From positions 1 to 64,000 of the forward strand of contig NZ_JAPFGB010000008.1 of the NCBI RefSeq assembly GCF_026241095.1: DNA of 64,000 nt, read 5' to 3'. The notes under the pieces are model-generated. The model worked only from the letters and a program-made list of their open reading frames with translations, was not told the DNA's origin and did no database searches. Within the stretch, counting starts at the first letter, position 1. Every line of letters begins with the position of its first letter. Source of the stretch: Saccharopolyspora sp. NFXS83. Its GTDB lineage: Bacteria; Actinomycetota; Actinomycetes; Mycobacteriales; Pseudonocardiaceae. Shown here piece by piece: positions 53,829 to 62,270 of the stretch. The translations under genes were made by a program, and so were the position numbers.

Positions 53829-55001
53829 TCAGGCTCCGAGCGCCTTCTCGAAACCGGAGGGGACGACGACGTCGGAGCGGTCCAGCTCGTGGATCGAGGA
53901 GCGGCCCAGGCCGAGCAGGGCGGAGTCGATGCCGCCGCGCAGGACGTCGAGGACGTTCTCCACCCCTGCCTGACCGTTCGCGGCCAGACCCCACAGGTAG
54001 GCGCGGCCGATCATGACCGCCTTCGCGCCGAGCGCGAGCGCCTTGACGACGTCGCTGCCCCGCCGCACCCCACCGTCGAGCAGCACCTCCACCTGACCGC
54101 CCACCGCGTCGGCGATGGCGGGCAGCACCCGGATGCTCGCCGGGGTGCCGTCCAGGTTGTTGCCGCCGTGGTTGGACACCGAGATCGCCGTGACCCCGGC
54201 GTCGACGGCGCGCTTGGCGTCGTCGACCCGGCACACGCCCTTGAGCAGGAACGGCCCGTCCCACTGCTCGCGCATCCAGGCGATGTCGTCCCAGCTCGGC
54301 GGCGGCGTCTGCATCCACTGCCCGTAGGCGCCGAAGAACGTCGGGCCCTGCTCACCGCGCCCGCCCACGTTGGGCACCCGCAGGTCCGGGATCGTGCGGT
54401 GCTTGACGAACTCGGCCAACCAGCGCGGATGCCGCAGCGCCTCGGGCGCGTAGCGCAGCATGGTGGCCAGGTTCATGCTCTCCGGGATCGAGGGGCTGCC
54501 CCAGTCCCTGCCGTGCGAGAACGACCAGTCCGTCGTCGCGATCATCCCGACCGCACCGGCCTCCTTCGCCCGCTGCGCCCGCCGGGCGACCTCGTCGCGA
54601 CCGCCCACCCAGTAGGTCTGGAAGAACGTCTGCGGATTCGCCGCCACCACGTCCTCGATGGGCTTGCTCGCGAAACCGCTGAGCCCCATCGCCGTCCCGC
54701 GCGCCGCAGCCGCGCGGGCCACCGCCACCTCACCGTCCGGGTGCACCGCCTGCACGCCCGTCGGGGAGATGACCACCGGCATCGAGATCGGCTGCCCCAG
54801 CACGGTCGTGGCCAGGTCCCGCTCCGCAGCCAGGCCGGCGACGTGCGGGGCGAATCCCAGCTCGCCGAACGCCGCCTGGTTGTCGGCCAGCGTCGTGCCC
54901 TTCTCCGACCCCGCGATCAACGCCCCGTAGACCGACCACGGCAGGCGCTTGCGCGCCCGTCGCTGGGCTTCGGCGACGCTCTCGAACCAACCGTTGCTCA
55001 T
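53829..55001 (-). CDS. MftD-like FMN-dependent alpha-hydroxy acid oxidase (pre-mycofactocin synthase type)
   Basis: The 390-residue protein is a glycolate-oxidase-fold flavoenzyme: WFESVAEAQRRARKRLPWSV, SPTGVQAVHPDGEVAVARA, LKGVCRVDDAKRAVDAG, and the catalytic SNHGGNNLDG. It looks closest to MftD (Rv0694 group), which converts the AHDP intermediate in mycofactocin synthesis, but L-lactate-type oxidases are similar. No mftA, mftB, mftC, mftE or mftF gene lies near it, so it may be a paralogue. The ATG at 55001 starts the homology. Confidence 0.86.
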   Translation of the reverse strand: MSNGWFESVAEAQRRARKRLPWSVYGALIAGSEKGTTLADNQAAFGELGFAPHVAGLAAERDLATTVLGQPISMPVVISPTGVQAVHPDGEVAVARAAAARGTAMGLSGFASKPIEDVVAANPQTFFQTYWVGGRDEVARRAQRAKEAGAVGMIATTDWSFSHGRDWGSPSIPESMNLATMLRYAPEALRHPRWLAEFVKHRTIPDLRVPNVGGRGEQGPTFFGAYGQWMQTPPPSWDDIAWMREQWDGPFLLKGVCRVDDAKRAVDAGVTAISVSNHGGNNLDGTPASIRVLPAIADAVGGQVEVLLDGGVRRGSDVVKALALGAKAVMIGRAYLWGLAANGQAGVENVLDVLRGGIDSALLGLGRSSIHELDRSDVVVPSGFEKALGA

Positions 55002-55327
55002 CGCGGATCGCCCCTCGGGTCGCGGGTGTGACGGCAGCCACGACAATAATGACATCCGGTGCCAAAATAAACCCCCGCTACATCATCGCCCGCACACCAA
55101 CCGATCAGAGCAGCCGACGACCGCGCCTCGTCCCGCGCGGACCGCCACCAGCCGGGAGTCGCGTTCGGACCCACCGCTTCGCGACCGGATTCACCCGTCG
55201 TGACAACACAACCCCGCCGGTGAATCACCGACGGGGTTCGTGATGCCGGAAGCACAAGAACATGGCGGCGGTGAACCGCGCGGCGCCCCGCCGTCCACCG
55301 CCGCCGTGGCGTGAACCCGTGCCCGGG
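55002..55327. other. Intergenic region between iorA and the MftD-like gene
   Basis: About 325 bp with no supportable gene. It includes the AT-richer MftD promoter side near 55040-55075 and the iorAB terminator at 55210-55238. Confidence 0.5.
55210..55238. terminator. Terminator after iorBA
   Basis: AACCCCG and CGGGGTT arms plus a 5-bp inner stem, with one mismatch and loop AAT, lie about 90 bp past the iorA stop. Confidence 0.65.
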
Positions 55328-55804
55328 TCACATCTTCTCGGCGCCCGATTTGATCGCCTGGCGGATGCGGAAGTAGGTGCCGCACCGGCAGACGTTGCGG
55401 ATCTCGTCGAGCAGCGCGTCGTCGATCTCACGGCCTTCGTCGCGCGCCTGGTTCACCTTGGCGACGGCGGCCATGATTTGGCCGGGCTGGCAGTAGCCGC
55501 ACTGCGCGACATCATGTTCCAGCCATGCCTCCTGCATCGGGTGCAGGTCCTTGCCCACGGTGTCCGGCAGTCCTTCGATCGTGGTCACCTCGTCGGTCGG
55601 TTCGAGGTCGCCGACGGGTACCGCACAAGGGTTGAACGCCTTGCCGTTGATGTGCGAGGTACACGCCTTGCAGACGTTGATCCCGCAGCCGTACTTCGGT
55701 CCGCGGATACCGAGCACGTCGCGCAGCACCCAGAGCATGCGCTCCTTGTCGTCGACGTCGACGGTCACCGACTCGCCATTGACGGTGAAGGTGTGTATGG
55801 GCAT
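55328..55804 (-). CDS. (2Fe-2S) subunit of an IorAB-type molybdenum hydroxylase
   Basis: The 158-residue protein has two [2Fe-2S] clusters: the plant-type site CGINVCKACTSHINGK plus a fourth Cys in NPCAVP, and the helical site CGYCQPGQIM with NVCRCGTY. It transfers electrons from the molybdenum subunit in two-subunit xanthine-oxidase-family enzymes such as isoquinoline 1-oxidoreductase. It follows the large subunit by 17 bp. Confidence 0.9.
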   Translation of the reverse strand: MPIHTFTVNGESVTVDVDDKERMLWVLRDVLGIRGPKYGCGINVCKACTSHINGKAFNPCAVPVGDLEPTDEVTTIEGLPDTVGKDLHPMQEAWLEHDVAQCGYCQPGQIMAAVAKVNQARDEGREIDDALLDEIRNVCRCGTYFRIRQAIKSGAEKM

Positions 55805-55821
55805 CAGTGGGCTCCCTCGAA

Positions 55822-58155
55822 TCAGAAGGTGCGGGCGAGGCCGTCGGTCGGGGACTCCGGGACCGGCGGGATGAAGGACTTCGGTTCGAAGTGGAGCGGT
55901 TCCTTGTGATTGATCGGGAAGTAGGTCGGCATCTCGCCGACCGCGCGGCCGTAGGCGCACGCCGTCGCGGCGAAGGTCGCCGCGACACCGGCTTCGCCCG
56001 CGCCGCCCGGCGGGTGCTCGGACGGCATGACGAACACCTGGATGTCGCGCGGGGTGTTCCACTGCCTCGTGTAAGCCGAGTTGTCCCAACTGGCTTCCAG
56101 GAAGTGGCCGTCGGCGAGATGGCTGGAGTTGGTCAGGGCCAACGCGATCCCGTCCGAGACGCCGCCCTGCATCTGCGCTTCGACACCCGTGGGGTTGATG
56201 GCCAGGCCCGGGTCGACGGCGAACGTCACCTTGGTGACCAATGGGCCCGTCCGCGCGTCGCGAATCTGTCGGTTCACGGTCTCCGGCCGGCAGTCGATCT
56301 CCACCAAGCAGGCCGTCGCACCCTTGTACTCCTCGTGGATCGCGATGCCCTGGGCGCAGTGCTCCGGCATCCGCTTGCCCCATTCGCCTTCCGCGGCGAC
56401 CTTCTCCAGCACTCGCCGCACCCGTTCCTTGCGCAGGAAGCCCATCCGGAACTCGTAGGGGTCCTTGCCCATGCGCTCGGCGAGCCGGTCGACCACCAGC
56501 TCGTTGGCGGCACGCACATCCGGGGAGTAGACGTTGCGCACGGCGCTGGTCGGGAACCGGTCGTAGGCACCGGTCTCCAAGAGCAGCTGATCAACGACGC
56601 CGAAGTTGTACGGCAGGTACTGGGTCGTCGCGAAGATCGTCTCGGCGAAGGTGAGGTTGCCTGCGACCGGCAGCGTCGCGGCTCCGGCGGTGATCGCCTC
56701 ACCGAGGCCGTGCGTCAGGTCGACGGCCACGCCGGTGTGCCGATGTTCGTAGGTCAGCACCTGATCGGTGAGCCGGGTGACCCGGATGCGCGAGGTGGTG
56801 ATCGGGTGCGAGCGGCCCTGACGGGGTTCGTCGGCGCGGTGCCACATCAGCCGCACGGGCGCCTGGCACGCCTTCGACACGTGCGCGGCTTCCAGCGCGC
56901 CGTCGAAGAACAGCTTCCGGCCGAAGGAACCGCCACCCTCGACCACGTTGAACACGAGCTTGTCGACGGGCAATCCCACGGCGGCGGCGATTTCCTCCCG
57001 CGCCGCGATCGGTGACTTCGCGGAGGCCCAGACGGTTCCACCGTCCGCTCGGATATCGGCGACCGCGCAGTTGGGTTCGAGTGGCGAGCCACTACGCGTG
57101 TAGAACTCGAAGTTGTAGTCCAGCGTCTCGGTCAGCACCGGAACCTGCGGCACCACCATCGGCAGTTCCGCCCCGTGGACTTCGGCCAGGATCGACTCGT
57201 CGGACTCGCCCTCGGCCGTGCCGGGGTTCCAATCGACCTGCAGCGCCCGGACGGCGTCGATGCACTGGCCGAAGGTCTGCGCCCGGACGGCGACACCGGT
57301 CGGAACCATTTCGACGTGCGTGACACCGTTCATGGCCTTGACCTCAGGGGCGTTGCGCACCGCCTCGGGGGTGCCGTGGATCGTCGGCGGACGGCAGATC
57401 ATCGCAGGCAGCGCGCCGTCGATCGTGAGGTCCATCGCGAACTGCTTCTGCCCGGTGATCGCCGCGCGGGCGTCCTTGCGCGGCTGCGGAGTGCCGACCA
57501 CGTTGTACTCGGCGACCGGCTTGAGCACGGCCTCCCGCGGCGTCGTCTCCGGCACCGCGGCCTTCGACACCAGTTCACCGTAGGTGACGCTCTTGCCGCC
57601 GACGCCGATGATCTCGCCCGCCTTCGCCTGCAGCGCCTCGACGGTGTCGCCGAGCAGGTTCGATGCGGCTTCCAGCAATGCTCCCTTGGCGATGGCCGCC
57701 GCGACCCGGACGGGGGTGTACATCGCGAAGATGGTGTTCGACCCACCGGTGAGCTGGTTGAACAGCAACTCCGGGCGGGCCGGGGCCAACGATACGTCGA
57801 TCTTGTCCAGCGGCAGTTCGAGTTCTTCGGCGACGATCATCGCGATCGAGGTGGTGATGCCCTGGCCGACCTCGGCCCGCGGTAACTCGAACGACGCGGT
57901 GCCGTCCTCGTGCACTTCGACGGTGATCAGTTGTGAGGTGGGCAGCGCGGCTGCGCTGAGTACATCGTTGAGGTCCGCGAGATCCGCGGGAACGGGTGGA
58001 GTGGGTACCGCTGCCGCTGCCTCCTGCGGCGAACTCAGCAGACCTACGTTGGCCGCGGCGACAAGACCGGAGCCTCCGATCAGGTATCCGAGGAACTTCC
58101 GCCTGGCCATGCCTGTTTCCAGCGCGCGGTGCCGTTCTGTTGCCCGCTCTGACAT
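55822..58155 (-). CDS. Molybdopterin-binding subunit of an IorAB-type hydroxylase, Tat-exported
   Basis: The 777-residue protein begins with a twin-arginine signal (RRKFLGYLIGGSGLVAAAN at about residues 18-36), so the holoenzyme works outside the membrane. It has the MoCo motif VEGGGSFGRKLF and the catalytic Glu in GGAGEAGVAAT. Members hydroxylate N-heterocycles or oxidise aldehydes; the substrate is not evident. The small subunit is coded next and probably co-exported. Twin palindromes 130-170 bp upstream and a divergent bEBP-like gene suggest inducible expression. Confidence 0.9.
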   Translation of the reverse strand: MSERATERHRALETGMARRKFLGYLIGGSGLVAAANVGLLSSPQEAAAAVPTPPVPADLADLNDVLSAAALPTSQLITVEVHEDGTASFELPRAEVGQGITTSIAMIVAEELELPLDKIDVSLAPARPELLFNQLTGGSNTIFAMYTPVRVAAAIAKGALLEAASNLLGDTVEALQAKAGEIIGVGGKSVTYGELVSKAAVPETTPREAVLKPVAEYNVVGTPQPRKDARAAITGQKQFAMDLTIDGALPAMICRPPTIHGTPEAVRNAPEVKAMNGVTHVEMVPTGVAVRAQTFGQCIDAVRALQVDWNPGTAEGESDESILAEVHGAELPMVVPQVPVLTETLDYNFEFYTRSGSPLEPNCAVADIRADGGTVWASAKSPIAAREEIAAAVGLPVDKLVFNVVEGGGSFGRKLFFDGALEAAHVSKACQAPVRLMWHRADEPRQGRSHPITTSRIRVTRLTDQVLTYEHRHTGVAVDLTHGLGEAITAGAATLPVAGNLTFAETIFATTQYLPYNFGVVDQLLLETGAYDRFPTSAVRNVYSPDVRAANELVVDRLAERMGKDPYEFRMGFLRKERVRRVLEKVAAEGEWGKRMPEHCAQGIAIHEEYKGATACLVEIDCRPETVNRQIRDARTGPLVTKVTFAVDPGLAINPTGVEAQMQGGVSDGIALALTNSSHLADGHFLEASWDNSAYTRQWNTPRDIQVFVMPSEHPPGGAGEAGVAATFAATACAYGRAVGEMPTYFPINHKEPLHFEPKSFIPPVPESPTDGLARTF

Positions 58156-58842
58156 TCCGCCTCCCGTCGTGCGCCACGTCACACCGTTGGCGTGGCACCC
58201 GGGAGTATTGGGGGTGGATCACCCGTGCGGGTGTTCAAGTTTTGTACAGCGGACAGCGCGTTTCGCGGCCCATCGAACGACTTCCGCAGATGCGGAGCAC
58301 AGTGGATCAGCACACCGCAAATGCGGATAACTGGAAATCGGTCCAGCGCCGCGCTTCCTAATCGACCCCCGCCCGCCATGGGGCGTCCCCGTCAGCGAGA
58401 GCGGTCAACCGGCGACCGCGGCAGGTCGGGCACGGGGAGTCGTTCACTGCCCCGCGGCCCTCCGGACGCGAGGCCACAGTGGCCGGTGGACGAGGATCCT
58501 CAGCCGCCGGCGATCGCGGGGACGTTCGGTGCTGCACACTCCGCCATCCGCACGGCAACGCTAGACGCGGTCGTCCGCCACGAGCCGATTGAGCATTCGG
58601 GGCACGTCCAGGACCGCGCCGGCGGAAGCCCGGGCCGCCCCGGACGCCGGGCCAGCTTCCCGGGCTCGCGGACGACTGCGGCGATGGCCCTCACAACACC
58701 CCTCCGATTGTGATCGGAACCACATATCCCCAGGGGTGCAAGGGGAACTCCGTTCAAAGTCTGGACAGGCCGAGTTCATGGCGGTTATTACCTTATGTGA
58801 CTACGAGCACACCGATGCCGCTGTGTGGAGGGACCCGACCAG
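58156..58842. other. Divergent regulatory region of iorBA and the GAF activator
   Basis: A 690-bp gap with no supportable gene. Frames over 58430-58760 lack a start with a ribosome site. It holds the twin palindromes at 58283-58326, listed separately, and presumably both promoters. Confidence 0.5.
58283..58326. promoter_or_regulatory. Twin palindromes CCGCA-NN-TGCGG, 31 bp apart
   Basis: CCGCAGATGCGG (58284-58295, with one more matched pair outside) and CCGCAAATGCGG (58315-58326) are centred 31 bp apart, three helical turns, 130-170 bp before iorB. They fit enhancer-like sites for the adjacent Fis-HTH activator. Confidence 0.65.
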
Positions 58843-60489
58843 ATGGACCCACGTTGGTGCGTTGGACCTGCGGGAACGCGAGTTCGCCAGGACATAGCGA
58901 TGTCCTGGCGGCGAGTGACGATGGCCGGGCTCGACCCGTCGGCGGAATTCAAGACGGTCGCCCACGAGATCGACCCACGCAGTTCACTGCTGGTCGGCGC
59001 GGCCCCGGTCCTGGAAGAGCTGGAGCAGAGCCTGCGGGGGAGCAACTACTCGACCCTGTTGGTGGATCGAGATTGCCGCGTCGTCCGCCGGTGGTTCGAT
59101 GATCCACGTGTCGAGAGCGGCCTGGACTCGCTCGCCCTCATTCCGGGAGCCAGTCTCCTCGAGGAGACGATCGGCACCAACGCACTGGGTACCGCGATGG
59201 TCATCCGGCAGGCCATCAGCATCAACGGACGCGAGCACTTCGCGAAGTCCCTGCAAGGTTTCAGCTGCTACGGCCATCCGATCAGGCATCCGCTGACCAA
59301 GCGCATCGAAGGAGTCCTGGACATCACGGCGATCACCGAGCAGGCCAGTCCCTTGCTGCCGCCGTTGATCTCCCGCGCGGCCCACGACATCGAGCAGCGC
59401 TTGCTGGACGGAAGCCGGACATCGGAGAAGGACCTGCTGCAGGCGTTCCAGGGCGCGGCGGGCTTACGGCGGCGGGCGATCGTCGCCATCGGCGAGGACA
59501 TCGTGCTGTCGAACCAGGCGGCCAATGATCTGCTCAGCCCTAGCGATGTCGCGCTGCTGCGCGCCCTCATGGAAGAGGTACAGCGCGAAGAGCAGACCTT
59601 CGAGCTCACGCTCGAAGCAGGCGCCCCCGTCAGCATCGAGATCTCCCGAGTGGGCAACGCCCGCCGCGGCGCACTGGTGCGGGTGGACCGGGTCAGCGGT
59701 GATCGGGCACGGGCCGTGCAGCGTCGGACCCGGACGCTGCTGAAAGAGATCGACGCTCCCCGCCTCATCACCGGGGTCCCGGGAACGGGCCGTTCGACCC
59801 GAGCGCGTGAGTTGGCCGCCGAGCAGCCCCCGTTGAAGGTCATGCGGCCAGGTGCGGCCTTGCTGGAAGGTGACGCCGAATGGGCCGCCGAGTTCGAGAG
59901 GGCGATGCGCCGTCCGAATGGAACGGTGTGCGTGGACGGCATCGACCTGCTTCCCGACGAATTGCTCGACCTCGTCGTCAATTGGGTCGATCATGACGGC
60001 CGACCGGATCTGATATTCACGGCGGGACCGGTTTCGGGACTCACCGGCCGAGCGGCGGCGTTGGCGGGTACGGCAATGATCCGCGAGGAACTCGTGCCGC
60101 TTTCCGCCCGGCGCAAGGACATTCCCAACCTGGCCGCGACGATGATGAGTGAGATCGCCCCCAACCGGGCATTGCACATGACCCCGAGCCTCATCGGAAC
60201 ACTCGCCGCCCAGTCGTGGCCGGGGAATCTCCGCGAGCTCCGGGCCGTGATCCATCACCTGACGCAGCAACGGTCCGTTGGCGCGCTCACGGTGGCCGAT
60301 CTTCCCGAGCAATACCGAGCGACCTCGCCGGAACACCCGTTGACGGCGTTGGATCAGGCGAAGCGGGACGTGATCGTCACGGCTCTCAAGACCACGGACG
60401 GCAACAAGGTTCGGGCGGCCGAGCAACTGGGCATGTCGCGCACGACTCTCTACGCGCGAATGAAATCGCTGCGCATCACAACGTACTGA
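58843..60489 (+). CDS. AcoR/NtrC-like activator lacking the sigma-54 loop
   Basis: The 548-residue protein has a GAF sensor (about 50-185), a middle region, an AAA+-like domain whose Walker A reads GVPGTGRST and which lacks GAFTGA, and a C-terminal Fis HTH (NKVRAAEQLGMSRTTLYARM). Actinobacteria lack sigma-54, and their bEBP-like regulators lost the contact loop. It probably binds the CCGCANNTGCGG sites and activates iorBA in response to an aromatic or aldehyde ligand. The ATG at 58843 has GGAGGG upstream. Confidence 0.87.
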   Translation: MDPRWCVGPAGTRVRQDIAMSWRRVTMAGLDPSAEFKTVAHEIDPRSSLLVGAAPVLEELEQSLRGSNYSTLLVDRDCRVVRRWFDDPRVESGLDSLALIPGASLLEETIGTNALGTAMVIRQAISINGREHFAKSLQGFSCYGHPIRHPLTKRIEGVLDITAITEQASPLLPPLISRAAHDIEQRLLDGSRTSEKDLLQAFQGAAGLRRRAIVAIGEDIVLSNQAANDLLSPSDVALLRALMEEVQREEQTFELTLEAGAPVSIEISRVGNARRGALVRVDRVSGDRARAVQRRTRTLLKEIDAPRLITGVPGTGRSTRARELAAEQPPLKVMRPGAALLEGDAEWAAEFERAMRRPNGTVCVDGIDLLPDELLDLVVNWVDHDGRPDLIFTAGPVSGLTGRAAALAGTAMIREELVPLSARRKDIPNLAATMMSEIAPNRALHMTPSLIGTLAAQSWPGNLRELRAVIHHLTQQRSVGALTVADLPEQYRATSPEHPLTALDQAKRDVIVTALKTTDGNKVRAAEQLGMSRTTLYARMKSLRITTY

Positions 60490-60750
60490 TCGAGTACTCG
60501 GGAGGTCGTGGACTGCCCGGTGGCCGAACGACGCCGTGCTGCGACTCGCCCGGCACTTCACCGGCCCGCTGGCCGGCAAGCGGGCCGTCAACATCGCTCG
60601 CGCCACGTGGCCACGAACGCTATGCCGAGCCCGCTTCCTCAGCCGGACTCGGTGCCCGTGACTGCGCCGTTCGCCCCGGAACGACGCGGGCCGCTACGAA
60701 CCGCGGATCCGCCAGCCGATCACAATCAGGTCGGCCCCGGACACGACAGA
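60490..60750. other. Intergenic region left of the tRNA remnant
   Basis: About 260 bp without a supportable gene between the activator gene and the tRNA terminator. Frames here have no ribosome sites or family resemblance. Confidence 0.4.
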
Positions 60751-60775
60751 ACCCCTCCGGAGTCACCGGAGGGGT
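60751..60775. terminator. Terminator of the tRNA-Val locus
   Basis: A perfect 10-bp stem ACCCCTCCGG/CCGGAGGGGT with a 5-base loop, 14 bases past the CCA end of the tRNA remnant, reading leftward. Confidence 0.75.
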
Positions 60776-60788
60776 CCTGAAAATCTAC

Positions 60789-60838
60789 TGGTGCGCGATA
60801 CTGGGATCGAACCAGTGACCTCTACCGTGTCAAGGTAG
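60789..60838 (-). other. 3' half of tRNA-Val(GAC): probable attachment site
   Basis: Read leftward: anticodon arm CTACC-TTGACAC-GGTAG with anticodon GAC, variable bases, T-arm ACTGG-TTCGATC-CCAGT, acceptor strand ATCGCGC, A and an encoded CCA. The acceptor 5' strand GCGCGAT, the D-arm and the rest of the 5' half are absent upstream. Integrases of actinomycete integrative elements recombine within tRNA 3' halves, leaving one intact copy and one 3' remnant. The retained terminator shows this is the original chromosomal 3' end, so the inserted DNA should lie to the right. Confidence 0.8.
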
Positions 60839-61282
60839 CCGCCGCCATCCTTCTGACCTGCAAAAATGGAGATTCCGCAGGTGGGCGGGCTGTCGTTCAG
60901 CGTGGCCGGTCGCCGTTCGATGCGGTTCAGCGCAGGTCGATCCTCCCAAAATTCTCCCAATTTACGCCTCCCACCGGCGCCCACGGGTTCCGTGTGCGTT
61001 CGAATCTCTGGGGCGGTTCGAACAGCATCCGCACGAAACCATCGTCGCGGCGAGCTGCAGGTTCTGGCGACTGTGAGGGTCGTCCGGCGCTGTCGGTAGG
61101 TTCGTATCTTGTTGGGCACCCCCAACGAGCCAGCATACGAACCTAAACCTGCTGGTCAGCGGCATACCAGTGTCCGTGAAACCCACTCACGCGAAGATCC
61201 GGCGCAAGGGAGGCGGGCTCGATGCCGGCAGCGGAGGGCAGCGTCCACTGCCGGGGGATTGCTGAGGTGGCGGTCAGGGTGG
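60839..61282. other. Non-coding left end of the putative integrated element
   Basis: About 440 bp without a supportable gene. It includes AT-richer DNA near 60945-60965 and the large inverted repeat at 61097-61145. No integrase gene is visible here. Confidence 0.4.
61097..61145. repeat. Inverted repeat TAGGTTCGTAT...ATACGAACCTA
   Basis: Perfect 11-bp arms (61097-61107 and 61135-61145) enclose an inner 6-bp stem GTTGGG-CACC-CCCAAC (61111-61126). The symmetry could be a protein-binding or recombination site of the element, or a terminator for a lost gene. Confidence 0.6.
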
Positions 61283-62197
61283 TCAGTCATCCGGTGGGTG
61301 GCGTCGGTGTTGCAGGGGTGTCCTGCCAAAGGCGCGTTTGAAGGCTGCGATGAAGGCGCTTTCGGAGGTGTAGCCGAGTTGTGAAGACAACTCGCCTACA
61401 GCTGTGTCGTAGTGGGTGAGCTCGTATGCGGCGATCCGCATGCGCCACTCGGTCAGGTAGGCGAGTGGCGGGACCCCGGCGACGGCGCGGAATCGCGAGG
61501 CGAAACCGGTGCGGGACATGGCGGCGAGGCGAGCGAGTTCGTCGAGCTGCCACGGGCGTGCCGGGTTCTCGTGCAGTGCCTGCGCGGCCGGGGCCAGGCG
61601 TGGGTCGGCGAGGACGCGCAACCGGCCTGCGGGCAGGGCGTTCGGCTGCGCCAGGTACGCACGCAGTACCTGGACGAGCAGCAGCTGCGCCAGCTGGTCA
61701 CGCGCGAAACCGTGACCGGGCCGGTCGCGGCCCATTTCCGTTTCCAGTTCCGGCAGCAGCCAGCCGAAGGCCGACGCCTGCGGGTTCGCCGCCGAAATGT
61801 GCAGCAGCGGCGGCAAAGTCCGCACCAGCAGGGCCTCGCCACCCGGTTCGACCGTCACTTCGCCGCCTACACCCGAGAATTCGTCCGCCGCCCCGATGCG
61901 ATGGTCGGGCACGGTCATCGTCGCGGCATCGACCGGCAGCACGTCGGGATCGGTGTGCAGGACAAAGGGATGGGCCCCGTTCACCACGATCGCCTCGCCA
62001 GACCGCACTTCGCCGGACCGCCCACCGGAGACGAAGGTGCATCTCCCGCGCCGCACGGCGATGATCTTGAGCCGACCGCGGGCCGGGAAGCGCAGCGCCC
62101 ACTGACCGCCCGCCGCCAGCTTCCCGGTGAGGTGGCAGCGAGCCCCGGCGAGGGCGAGCACCTGGGACAGCGGGTCGGGATGGCGGTCAGCGAGCAA
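61283..62197 (-). CDS. AraC family regulator with cupin sensor
   Basis: The 304-residue protein has an N-terminal AraC-type cupin (residues 1-180; RRGRCTFVSGG, GEAIVVNGAHPFVLH) and two C-terminal HTH motifs (ARLAAMSRTGFASRFRAVAG and SSQLGYTSESAFIAAFKRAF). It is divergent from an aldo/keto reductase gene, the usual layout for such pairs, and probably controls it in response to a reactive carbonyl or related compound. The start appears to be TTG at 62197 and is uncertain. Confidence 0.88.
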   Translation of the reverse strand: MLADRHPDPLSQVLALAGARCHLTGKLAAGGQWALRFPARGRLKIIAVRRGRCTFVSGGRSGEVRSGEAIVVNGAHPFVLHTDPDVLPVDAATMTVPDHRIGAADEFSGVGGEVTVEPGGEALLVRTLPPLLHISAANPQASAFGWLLPELETEMGRDRPGHGFARDQLAQLLLVQVLRAYLAQPNALPAGRLRVLADPRLAPAAQALHENPARPWQLDELARLAAMSRTGFASRFRAVAGVPPLAYLTEWRMRIAAYELTHYDTAVGELSSQLGYTSESAFIAAFKRAFGRTPLQHRRHPPDD

Positions 62198-62270
62198 GTC
62201 TGTACTTTCGCGGGAAAAATCTGGATGCGGTGCTATTCACCGTACACTTTCTCGGGCGCACGCTGGAGGT

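Noticed and set aside
58589-58897. 102-codon frame before the GAF activator
   Set aside because: Low-complexity translation with no ribosome site; it overlaps the true start of the activator gene.
60789-60838. Complete tRNA-Val gene
   Set aside because: The acceptor 5' strand GCGCGAT and the D-arm are missing from the adjacent sequence, so only a 3' remnant exists.
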